Assembly (NCBI GenBank): GCA_018340805.1 | Contig: JACMZG010001908.1 | Coordinates: 51,517,224 to 51,581,223, forward strand | Direction: 5' to 3' | DNA length: 64,000 nucleotides | From: Microvelia longipes | Taxonomy: Eukaryota > Arthropoda > Insecta > Hemiptera > Veliidae | Part shown: positions 37,701 to 49,700 of the stretch, piece after piece | How the letters are laid out: every line of letters starts with the position of its first letter | How positions within the stretch are numbered: position 1 is the stretch's first letter | The notes under the pieces: generated by a model | What the model saw: the letters and a program-made list of their open reading frames with translations, nothing else | Databases searched by the model: none | Told to the model about the DNA's origin: nothing | Translations under genes and position numbers: made by a program

Positions 37701-40700
37701 ATAAGCTCAAGGCTTGTAGGCGACACTGACCTTTCAAAAAAAAAAATTAATAGTTTTTACGGTATGAAAATCTTGAAAAGTTCTCCACTGAATTTAATAA
37801 ATTTTAATATGGACAAAATAAACGTTGATAGCTAATTTCACTAAGTGTTATAAAGTTAAAGGACAAACTTTGTTACTAAGTGCAAAGAGACAGACTGCAA
37901 TTCATTTGACATGCCGTGGAGAGTTGCATGCATTTTAAAAGGCTTTCCATAATGACTTTGCGTAAATTTCCATGAACAACTAATTACATTTTTCTAATTT
38001 ATTTATTACATAAATAAGAAATTATGTTTTAGCATCCATCAAGTGTTGCATGCATTTTGAAAATGCTTAACAATATCAATTGTTTGAACAATCAGCTTAA
38101 TTCATAATCTTTAGAAAATAGAACGAAAGAATAGAAAGTCTCTCCACAGTTTAAGATATTTATTTACTATAAAGCAGAGCGCTTTCAACCTAACAAGAGG
38201 TCATCTTCAGTGCCTATTAAACAAATAAGACAAAAAAATTAAATTTAAAAACCCTACTTAGAAAGAAAAAATAAATAAATAAAAATACAAAGTATACAAA
38301 TAAGAACAGAAATGAAGTTAAACATAATAAATAAAATAAATTTACCGTTGAGCAGAGAATAAAAGATAGAATGAATTATTAATTAAACAAAATTAAAATA
38401 GAGGTTTGAGCAGGCTTGTAACAAGACACATACTGGTTGGTTTAGGGTGCGGCGCTCGCAGTAACGCATTGATAAGCGGCGTTCTCTCCTATCTCTCGTT
38501 TAAGTTTAAATCGCCAACAGTGTCTTGACTTCTGAATATCTCTAAGTTTTCTAAGAAGTTTAACTTACGACCTTTATCTCCGTAATGCAATATGCAAGTT
38601 TTATGCGGAGCATTCACGTGGTTGTCAGTGATGAGGTGTATGTAGAAATTGCTGGAAGCACGTTTAAGATGTTCAGAAAGTCTGGTGCTTAGTTTCCTAC
38701 CAGTCTGGCCTAAGTACTCAGCTTGGCACTCCCCACATTGGACTTTATAAACCCCACTACGCGATTCCAAAGGGATTGGGTCCTTCACATTACTAAGGTA
38801 GGTTTTTAAAGTCTTGTGATTGCTGAAGCTTACATTTAAGTTGCTACTCTTCAACACACTGCCTAAACGCTGCGATAAAATTCCAACGTAAGGGATGGAG
38901 CACCATTGCTTAATATTTTCCGGCTCTAAAGTGTCCTGGTCATAATGACTATTCATGGCTCTAAGCACAAGCCTGGCCTCTTTCTTTCTTATTATTTTAT
39001 CAACTATTTCCACCCTATATCCGTTCGCCCGGGCTATATCGCAAATTATATTGTATTCTTTGAGATATGCTTCTTGATCCAGGGGGAGGGTTAGTAGACG
39101 ATAAATAAATGAGTTGAAGGCCGCCATTTTGTGGCACCACGGGTGATGAGAATCGGCCAGAATCACGTTGTCTGTGGATGTTGGCTTTCTATATACTTCA
39201 AAAATTAGTTGACTTTCTTTCCTGAATATTGAGACATCTAGGTAGTTGAGTTTGCCTCCTTCTTCTACCTCAAGTGTAAATTTAAGGTAATGTTTACAAT
39301 TATTTAAATATTCAAGAAAAGCGTCAAGTTTATTAATCGAACCAACCCATACCACAAAAATATCGTCTACATACCGCTTCCAGAACTTGATATATTTTCT
39401 GAACGGGTTATTGATGTCATCTATTTAAACTTAAACAGATGACGATCTATGGCGATTTAAACTTAAACGAGAGAGGGGAGAGAACACCGGTTATCAATGC
39501 GTTACTGCGAGCGCCGCACCCTAAACCAACCAGTATGTGTCTTGTTACAAGCCTGCTCAAACCTCTATCTTAATTTTGTTTGATTAATAATTCATTCTAT
39601 CTTTTATTCTCTGCTCAACGGTAAATTTATTTTATTTATTATGTTTAACTTCATTTCTGTTCTTATTTGTATACTTTGTATTTTTATTTATTTATTTTTT
39701 CTTTCTAAGTAGGGTTTTTAAATTTAATTTTTTTTGTCTTATTTGTTTAATAGGCACTGAAGATGACCTCTTGTTAGGTCGAAAGCGCTCTGCTTTATAG
39801 TAAATATATATCTTAAACTGTGGAGAGACTTTCTATTCTTTCGTTCTATTCTGATGGACTCCATTTATGCTCATTTTAAAACATCTTTATAAAATAGTTC
39901 ATAGAGAAAGAAATTATCTTTTTTTTTATTTACTACTGTTATAATTTTTAAATTTTTAATGTAAAATTTTCTTTATATCATTATAAATGATATAAGCAAG
40001 GATGCTTTATGCCATGCCTGGCAGAGTATTTTATTCTACCTATAATATTTGTAAAAAAAAAAGTTAAAAAAAAAAACAAAGCGGCCCAACCTGAATTTCC
40101 TTTCTCAAAGCGACAATCTTCTCGTCAGATTTGGCTTTGAATTTAAGCATCTTTTCTTGCTCAACGAGTTTCTTCTGTGTTTTCCTCAACTCAGCTTCAA
40201 CATGATGCAGTTTATTTTTAATATTATCAGGAGTACTGAAATCAAACAAATCAAGTCAACTCATTAATGAGTCAAATAGTGCAGCGTAATGCTAGCCGAG
40301 TCATGTTTAATCAGCACATGCTTTATAGATGTAAGGAAAAAAGTTAATGTCCGACTATCGGAACTCGGTGTTTCTAACATAAGTTTTGCCTTGTTCAAAT
40401 AAAGAATAATTATAGTTTACTAAGTTTGTTTGATTATTTGTTCTAGAAGTAAACCATGTCAAAATGTATTAGCTTTTTTTTGTTAACTTTATTTTCCATT
40501 TTTACTATTTTAATGTTTATAGAAAAAAATTTTTTTTTTATTTATATTTATAGGTAAACAGCATTTTTTCTATTTAATTGTTTAACATAATAATACTTTA
40601 AGTAGACAAAACCTTGTTCCCTGATATCGTGTCAGTATTTCTTTTACATAACTACTAATATGAAAAACAGATAAAAGACAAAACCACGTAGCCACTAAGC

Positions 40701-43700
40701 TGTCACAGAGAGCTGTAGCGCTCAAGAGGCCAAATCCTCTTTTTTTCAAGCTCTATTAATAAAACTTGATAAGTACAAGCTGTCACTATTTTTACTTATT
40801 ATTTGTTAAATGAATTTACTTAAATTTGTTTGTGTAATTACAATGCTAAGTTATGTTTATTTTTATTTTTTTCAATGGTTTGCGTAATCCCGGTATTGCG
40901 CAACAACTGAAAGCAGTGGAGCGAGACACAACGGACCTCCAACAAATTTGTTTGTGATCCCCACTTTAAAAACCACTGATATATATGACTTTATAAGAAA
41001 GGCTTTGGTAGAAGTTTGTTTCATTTGAGTTGGTTGAGATTTTAATCCTGGAAACAGAGCCAGCACTCTGTGTTGTCTGCTGTTCTGTTCTGGCTTGAGC
41101 TACAGGATGTCCAGTTTATGTTGACTGCAACTTCGATTTAATGATTCTTCTATAAAGAAACTGTTAGCTCTTTCATAATCATTTTTCCTAAGCAAAATCT
41201 AATACACAGTTTTTTTGGTCGGTTATAAAGTGTCTATTTTACAGCCTCAAAAATGACAGTAAAGAACAGTTTTATTGCTAAGGCGAAATTACATTTTTGA
41301 TGACCACTGGCTGTAGAATTTTACATTACAGCCACAATCCAAATCGGTAAGTAAAGAAAATAGAATAAAATATTTATTTATTTTTTTTTACTGACTGTAC
41401 AAAAAAATTGGATATAAAATTATTGTAAAGTAATTTTATTGCATTGGTAAATAAAAATAATAAATTTTATTGGTGTTGTAAATAAAATCTACATTTAAAG
41501 CCTAGTCACATAATCTACTCTTATAGTGTTTTAAAGAAATATTAATATTAATAACGCATATAATATTCAAATAAATAATAATCTTTATTTTAGACCAAGT
41601 ACATGAAGCACATAATGGTGTAATAGCATCAAAGAATAAAGTTTAAGGCTAAAAAACATTTAAAGACTACAAAACAAAATTGAAACACAAATGAAACTTA
41701 CATAAAAAAATTAATACTATACAAAAAAAAGCATTACGAGACATCTAACAATAAAAACTCATTTATGTTATAAAGTGGATAATCTAACAAAAAACTTTTT
41801 ATTTTAGCAAAAAAAATGTTAAATGGTAACTCTTGGATTTCTTGACTTAACAGTACTATTCCTAAGCAATTGTGACCAGTTATTCACTTATTTAACCTAT
41901 GACTAGTAAGTTCAAGTTTATTTTTATTTTTTGTATTATTATTACGTATTTCTTTGGTTTTAATAAAATCATTTACATTAAGTTTTATATACTTTAAACA
42001 ATGGTATATGTAAAATGAATAAAAAGATAAAATTTTAAGTTTTCAGAACAAAGGTTTGCAATGTGCAGTGAACTGGCTCCAGCAATAATTCTAATAAGCT
42101 TTTTTGTTTTAGAAAAATTTCAGAAGACTCAGCGTGACCATATAGAATGAATAAATAAATAAATAAATAAATCTTTATTTCATCAAATTTTATAAAATAA
42201 AACATTAAAACATTAGAAAATTGTCATACTTATAAATACTGAACTTATAAAGAGGTTGTGCACATATCTAAAGGATTTAGTTTACATTTGAGGTTTCCCC
42301 AATAATAGTTATTTTAATACTTATCTAATTAAACACTAAATAGAGTTAAGCTTTTTACATCTTATATTTGTTTTTTAGTATTAAAATATTCTGTTAGCGA
42401 ATAAAAAGGGTTTGCTTCAAGGTAATTTTTTATTTTTTTTAAATTGATCCACTGAGAGATTCTTTATATTTTCTTCTACATGATTATACAGTTTAATACC
42501 TACACTATGCCCACTTCAGACTTGGATAACCTATGTGGCGGGATCATTAGTGTGTGTTTTTTTTGTATTATAATTATGTGTTTGATTATTTTTATTGAAT
42601 TATTTATATTATTTTTTATGTAGTTTAATGAGCTGTATATAAATTAAATTTGTAACGTCATTATTTTAAATTTTTTAAATATTCCTTACAGTGATCATCG
42701 TACTTAGCTCCTGAAATGATCCTTATAATCTTTTTTGTATCAACAGAATATCTGTAGTATTTACATGGCCCCATAGGAGTATACCATGTTTATTTGGCTT
42801 TGTACAATTGATTTATATGCAGTAACCATGGTTTCAGTAGGCACCCTGTACTTAAGCTTTCTGAACAAGTAGACAAAGGAGGATAGTTTTGAGGTAAGTT
42901 TGTCCATAACTCATGATACTCTCAAAGAGTGCATGGTATACGCTTTTTAAAGTGGCTTCGTCAACATAATCTTTCAAAGCACAATTAAAAAGATAAAGGC
43001 CGTATTCAAGACGTTTTCCTAACTTTTCCTAACTTTTTCCTAACATTTTCCTAACATTTCTCTAACTTTTTCCACATTCTCTAAACTAACTTTTTCCTAA
43101 CATTTTCTAACATTTTCCCCTCCCTAACATTTTCCTAACATTCTCCTAACATTTTTCCTAACACTAACTTTTTCCTAACACTCACTTAGGTTTAGGTAAG
43201 GGAAATGTTTTAAGCACGAATTTAAATGATCGTTCTCGTGTTTTAAAAGTCATTTAGAGGCTTCGCATGATTTTTTTTAGTAAGAACCTAAGGTAGTTAA
43301 GTCAAAAAGTGATACCATTGTAAATAACGTAATATATCGCAAAATATCAATGTTATTAACTTATTACCTGGATTTACGACACACTTTGTCGTATTAATAA
43401 CTATCTACATAAATTTACATAATACTGTTAATCCACTTACCTTACTATTTGGGAGTTTACCCTGAAATTCTTTTAACACAATCAGATTTTTTATTTTCAA
43501 TGGTCTGTTTGTGGCGAGCTATCGATTCAAACAGGAAATTCAGTTGGTCCGGTGTGAATAATTCAGCCATTATTATAACAAAATTTTTACACAAACAAAA
43601 ATGATTGATGACAAAAACGAAAACAAATGGTGTAAAATGATTTAGCAAAATGAAAACAGTGTTGCACTGATTAACAGGTCTTCATTTAGACACCTTTGGA

Positions 43701-46700
43701 TTCGTACAACCTGGTCCACGTTCAAAACTTGAAACGCTTGATACTGCTTATTTATGAAGCTGTACCATAATTGAACATTGTATTTGTATTAACTCTACTG
43801 TTTCTGAACATTTTGTAAATAAAGTTTCTAATATATTTAACATTCGCCAAAGCAAGGCGCATTGGTTATTTATGACAGTGTGTCGTAAATCCAGGTTAAT
43901 AAGTTAATAACATTTGAATTTTGCGATATATTGCGTTACTTACAATGGTATCACTTTTTGACATACTACCTTAGGTTTTACAAATAAATCATGCGAAGCT
44001 CTAAAAGACTTTTAAACACGATAGGAGACGTAGGAAAATGTTAGGAGAATGTTAGGAAATGTTAGGAGAATGCTAGGAGTTAGGAAAATGTTAGGAAAAA
44101 GTTAGGAAATGTTAGGAGATGTTAGGAAAATGTTAGGAGAATGCTAGGAGTTAGGAAAATGTTAGGAAAAAGTTAGGAAAAATGTTAGAAATGTTAGAAA
44201 AAAAATGTTAGGAAAAGTAGGAATGTTAGGAAAATGTTAGGAAACGTCTTTGAATACGGGCTAAAGACTTACTTGGTATCGGGCTGTTTGCTCTTATCAA
44301 GTCTGGACTTAAAGATGAGTTGTTGTTTCTCTGATTCTAGTTTCTTCACTAAATTAGTCAAATACTCGACTGAGTGCTCAGATTCGTTCAACTGAGCTAT
44401 CTGTCCATTGTTTCTCAGTAATTTCTCACACAGGTCTTGTTTTATTAATAGATTTTTAGTTATATCCTATATAAATATGAAAAAATAGAATTAACAATAA
44501 ATAACAAGAGTTGAAAAACCAACAAACACTTAAGTATAGCATTTAAGTAAAATGAACATGTCAATTTATATTCATAATGAACCAGTTCTATTGGTTGATT
44601 TTGGCAACACAAAAGAAAATTATTATAATCTGATTGAACAATTATGTCAGCCTTACATTCCTTACGGGATAGACAATAAAATTAAAACAAACAACAAGAC
44701 CATTCAATTTTTAAGAAAAGCGAGTCGTATTTTTGTTAATTAATTTTGACAAATACATTGAACACATTCAATTTAAGTAAGTAATTAGTTAATATTTATT
44801 ATGGTAGCGTAAACAGGACTTAGTTATAGAACTAATTGAAAGTATTAAAAATAAACTAAATAGGCCACTCTACAGGTATAGAGATAAACATATAATAATA
44901 ATAATCCCCGTTTAGAGCCTTGCGGCCTTAAACCAGGGCCGCAGGGGTTATCAGGGGTAATCCCTGTGGTAACAACCTCTAGTGGTTGTGGCAACGGTTA
45001 CGCTCAAAGTGTAATCTAAAGTTCGAGATAAGTTTTTTGAACAATAATCTTATATTAACTGAGAGCGTAACCTGGGATGCGAACCCCAGACCTCCGTGGT
45101 GTCAAAGGTCAGTATAATAACTGACGCCTTAACGACCTAGACCACAGAGGCAGCTTGAGATATACATATATACAACAATATACATGTAGCATTGAACTAT
45201 CTTAACCTACAGTACATTAACAATACTGCTTCAATTATAAGTAAACAAACAATATTATTGATTATTTTATTAAAAATTTTGTTTGATTGTTGCCCTCCAC
45301 AGACATAAATATAATTAAAACATTTAATTTGCTTCCCAACCTCCTAAAGGGAGAAAAAGGAAAGTTATCTTGTCCCATAGAAACGTCTAATAACGAAATC
45401 TCTAACATACATAACAACACACACACAATATATATATATATATATAGCACCTTTGGAATGATTTTATAACTATTTATATTTGTATTATTAATCAGAGTAT
45501 TACATGTAATTAAGGGAACGGTAGTAGTTGCTTAAAAAAACAAAAAAAAAAAAACATATATATATATTTATATATTTATATTTGTGTGTGTGTGGCTAGA
45601 GATCTAATAAATAGCTTTCAGACACACTCCCATGATGCCACACTAATTTTCATGGCTGCAAACATTTATTGCAAACGTTTGTTGTATTTTATCAGTTCGT
45701 CATATTACTGTTTATACAAAGTGTTTGGTAATATATGTAAAAAAATTAATGAGGTGATCCTATTCCTCATTCATAGAATAAAAAAACATGGTATTGACTA
45801 GGGGTCAATTCTCATCCATTCTCCCACAATATAAAATTTCATCATTTTTAATAGGGTTGTATATTACCCAAGTATAGGACAGAAATGCAACTCTTTTTAG
45901 TTTTTTTACAAACAATTAAAACTGTTTTATGAAATAAATGTATACTTTTTCTTTAGAAAATTTCTTGGTTCTCAACATTATCATAACTTATTGTATTATT
46001 TATTACTTTGGTAGTTAAAAGATGTTTTCAAACCAACACACGCAACTAAAAAAATGATGAAATTTGATCTTGTAGGAGAATGGTTGAAAATTGACCCCTG
46101 GTCAATACCATATTTTTTTAGCCCTTGGGGCATAGAATCACCCCATTCATTTTTTTTACATATATCACCTAACACCCTGTATAAGTGGCATACTGCCACA
46201 ATATAAGCAAATTTTCAAATGTATTAATTGAAAAAGGTGATTTGTTTACATTATGTCAATCAATAAAACTGGCACTAATACTGATTGCATAAACTTTGTA
46301 TTATGTGAAACATAAATATTAGTATGTATGTGTAAAACATTTCAGCCCAATCTAAAAATATATTAATCTAAAGTGCAGGTCTAAATTCCTTATTACTACG
46401 TATTGTATTAAATTCTTATTCTGTTAAAATAAAGAATTTATTAAAAAACACGATATAATTTGTGATTTTTTTGAAATGTTTGTGGGATTATTTTTGTGGG
46501 TTAATGACGGCACACATATTTCATAAACAATAGGGTTCGGGACACTAACAAGGTTGATTTTTGTACCAAGTTTCATTTTGATCCAAGACAGCGTTCGAAA
46601 GTTTTGTGTCCATATTGTACTCACATGCCTAATTTTTTTATATTTTATTATATTATAATATTTTTATATATATTTATATATTTATAATATATTATATATT

Positions 46701-49700
46701 AATTATATTTTATATATATTTATATATTATATTAACATATTTATTATATTATTATTATATATATATTATTTTATATACTATCATATTGATGTTTATTTCT
46801 TCATTCAGAGGGAGGCCCGCTTCCAAAATTTACCTCTTCCGTCTTTTTTAATATATAAACTTTATTAAATGTAAGTTTATTTATATTTAAATTGAAAGGG
46901 ATCAAGCCAAGACATCCAACAGTAGAGAAGAAACTTACTTCAATCTGTTTATTAGTTTTAGCTTGGAATAAGACGTGTTGTTCTCGAACATCATCTGGTG
47001 GTTCCAGATGATTTTCTTCAGAGTTATGTATAATATCTTCTTCTTCTTGCTCTCTCTTAGATTTATCTATTATATCTCTTTCCGTTTGCACAAGGTCGCC
47101 CTAAAACAGAATCAAAATCTAATAAATGTATTAGCTACGGTATATGAATTAATTTTATGGAATAATTTTTTCCAATAAATTTGTATCGTTGAATTTGTTA
47201 AGAGCTGAGAGGGCCTTCAAAAATATCTCAAGGTTTTCAATTTATTTGGATGGGCTGATCTCCCATGTTAAATATAGTCATTATAAAATATTATAAGTAG
47301 ATATAAAGTGGACTTCAAGCTTTGAACAAATTATACAGTCAAAACAATACTATATTAGAAATCAGAGAAATAAAAAGATTAAACAACCTAAATGTACAAT
47401 TTTGCTGGGTACCTGGCCACTCGGGAATTCCAGGGAACAAGACAGCTGATAGATTGGCTAAAGGTGCTATTTCTAACGGATGACCTTCTCATACAATGGT
47501 GACAATAAATGACATAAAAGCAACCTTAAGTAGTAGTTAGATAAGGTGGGGAGGCAAAGCCAGGCAATAGGCCATGTTGTTGGGCCTTCTTGCCAGTCCC
47601 GATTCTTAGTCTACACACCTCTACCAAGAATCTTTGGAAAGGTTGATATATTGTAGGATATCTCTCCAACTAAGAGGAGAAAGCTTCTCTTTATACAAGA
47701 GGCCTACACCAAATATGCGAGTACGAAGAGAAGTATAGGCCTCACACTGGGGCAGTTAGCCTCTGAGATTATGCCTACAGTATTAAGATGTTTATTTAAT
47801 CTACAGTGACCGGTCAGAACACTAACTAGGTTCCTAAGGCAAGGCTTGCTGAGGTTAATTAAAATTTGTATTTTTTACAATTGGCCCAGTAATGAACATT
47901 TTTGCTTGTCTGCAACCAGCAAAGGCATGCCAGTTAAGTTTTAGGGCGTTCATTAGCCAGCTATTTAAGAGTGTTTTAGCATGTGTTGCTGAGAGGGGAA
48001 GGACAGGTTCTGGTCCAATGAATGGGGTTTCTGCTCCCAGTCTAGCAAGTTTATTTGCTTCCTCATTACCTAAAAGCAACCTTAAGACCCAAATTAAGAA
48101 GACAGTGGCAACATAGCAGAACCTCTTTAAATAACAACAAACTCAATTCTGTAAAACCTATTATTGGGGAATGGAAGAGTTCCTATAGAAAAAACCGCCA
48201 CGAAGAGATCGTTTTGTGCAGATTAAGACTTGGACACACTCGACTGACACACAGCTACCTTTTTACAAGAGACCAAGATCTGCCAAAATGTAGACTGTGC
48301 AATGACACACTTACAGTCAAACACATTCTTATCGACTGTAGTAGTCTACAGCAAATCATGACAACTCACAACATTCCCTCAAATTTACCTGACCTTTTAG
48401 GTGACAACGAAACCATCATTCAAAACCTATTCAACTATTTACGAGAAACTGATGTTTTGAACGAAATCAAAAGAGAATTTCAACTTATATTTTTATTTGT
48501 TATTTCAAGTATCTATTTTTTAACTTAATATCTATTAACCTTTCTGCCAATTCCATCTTTTGCCTACCTATCTTTTGACATCCCTTTTTAAATTTTGTTA
48601 GTTATCCGAGTATTTGAATACCAGTTCAATTCTATTTTCATTTAATATTCAATTTTATAATACAGCACCAATGTTTCATAGTATTACTTTATTTTTAACC
48701 CCAAGCCAGATCAAATACCTTTACGTTGTTAATCTTGCTTTGTATTATTACACGAGTTGCATGGAGCTAATGATGTTTAATTAAGCTCTACAATAAATAA
48801 ATAAATAATTTAAACTAGATGGATGCTATGGATAAATTAAATAAACCTTTAATCAATGCCGAGTTATCATTACTAGTTAAATATAGACTTGAGACTTTAA
48901 TGCTTAAGAGTTAAACACAGCTTTATAATATTTATCAACATAATTAAGTATTTATCCCAGATCAACTTTAATTTAAACTGAAAATTCCCTATTTTACTAT
49001 TTCTTATTTATACCATTCATATAGGGAAAATATTGTTTGCACAAAAAGTCTGAACCCGAGATCCAATCAGAAGTAACTATTTAAATACGTTTAAGACCCC
49101 AAATTGTCTGTCCGTCTCTCACTGAATTTATCCTAGAGTTGAAACAATGTATAACAATCAATCATTAGAATTAGTAGAGGTTCTAGACAACAAAATTCTC
49201 TATAATGTCAGTAAATGACTCTGTAAAAATGTATAAAACCTTGAAGAATGATCTGATCTATTTGAAACATGGTTTGCAGGTAGTCCTATTAAAAATCAGT
49301 AAATATATTAAATTTCAATTCATTATCAGTATTAAAAAAATAATGACAATTGTTTATTTGTTAAAAAAATAAAAATATGAAACATCTTATTAAATTGGAA
49401 TCTGGCATGAGAGTATTTCTTTATACAGGGTCCGACAGGGAGGTATGGATGATTAGAAATAATAGCTACACACTCATTTTCATATGAAACTAAAATTTTA
49501 TTATTTCAGTGTGTACCTTGGATGATGCCATTATGAAAATTAAAGAGGAAAAAAAATAAAACATTGATTATGTACAAAAAATAACACCTGATAAGTGGTG
49601 TCCGTTTTTGTCCACTCACTCCTGAAGACGTTGTGAGAAGTTGACACCTTGTGACTATTTTTTATGGGGCCGCCTCAAATCACGCATATACATACACAAA

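Larger units (their letters stand above)
38116..39851 (-). mobile_element. Penelope-like element with ~400-bp inverted terminal copies (copy 2)
   Basis: The arms 38116-38515 and 39451-39851 are inverted copies, and each holds a hammerhead motif. Between them lies the 3' part of a Penelope-like ORF on the minus strand. The repeat includes the last eight codons of that ORF and the 3' UTR, so the right arm is a second, inverted 3' end. Known Penelope-like elements often carry direct or inverted terminal copies with hammerhead ribozymes, which fits. Confidence 0.9.

Noticed and set aside
44552..44743. 63-codon plus-strand frame starting [18 protein letters not shown]
   Set aside because: AT-rich chance-length frame inside a KIF4 intron, no known domain, no promoter or splice evidence.
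45069..45157. A functional tRNA gene
   Set aside because: A and B boxes are present but the arms do not form a full cloverleaf and the body continues as a repeat, so it is a SINE head.
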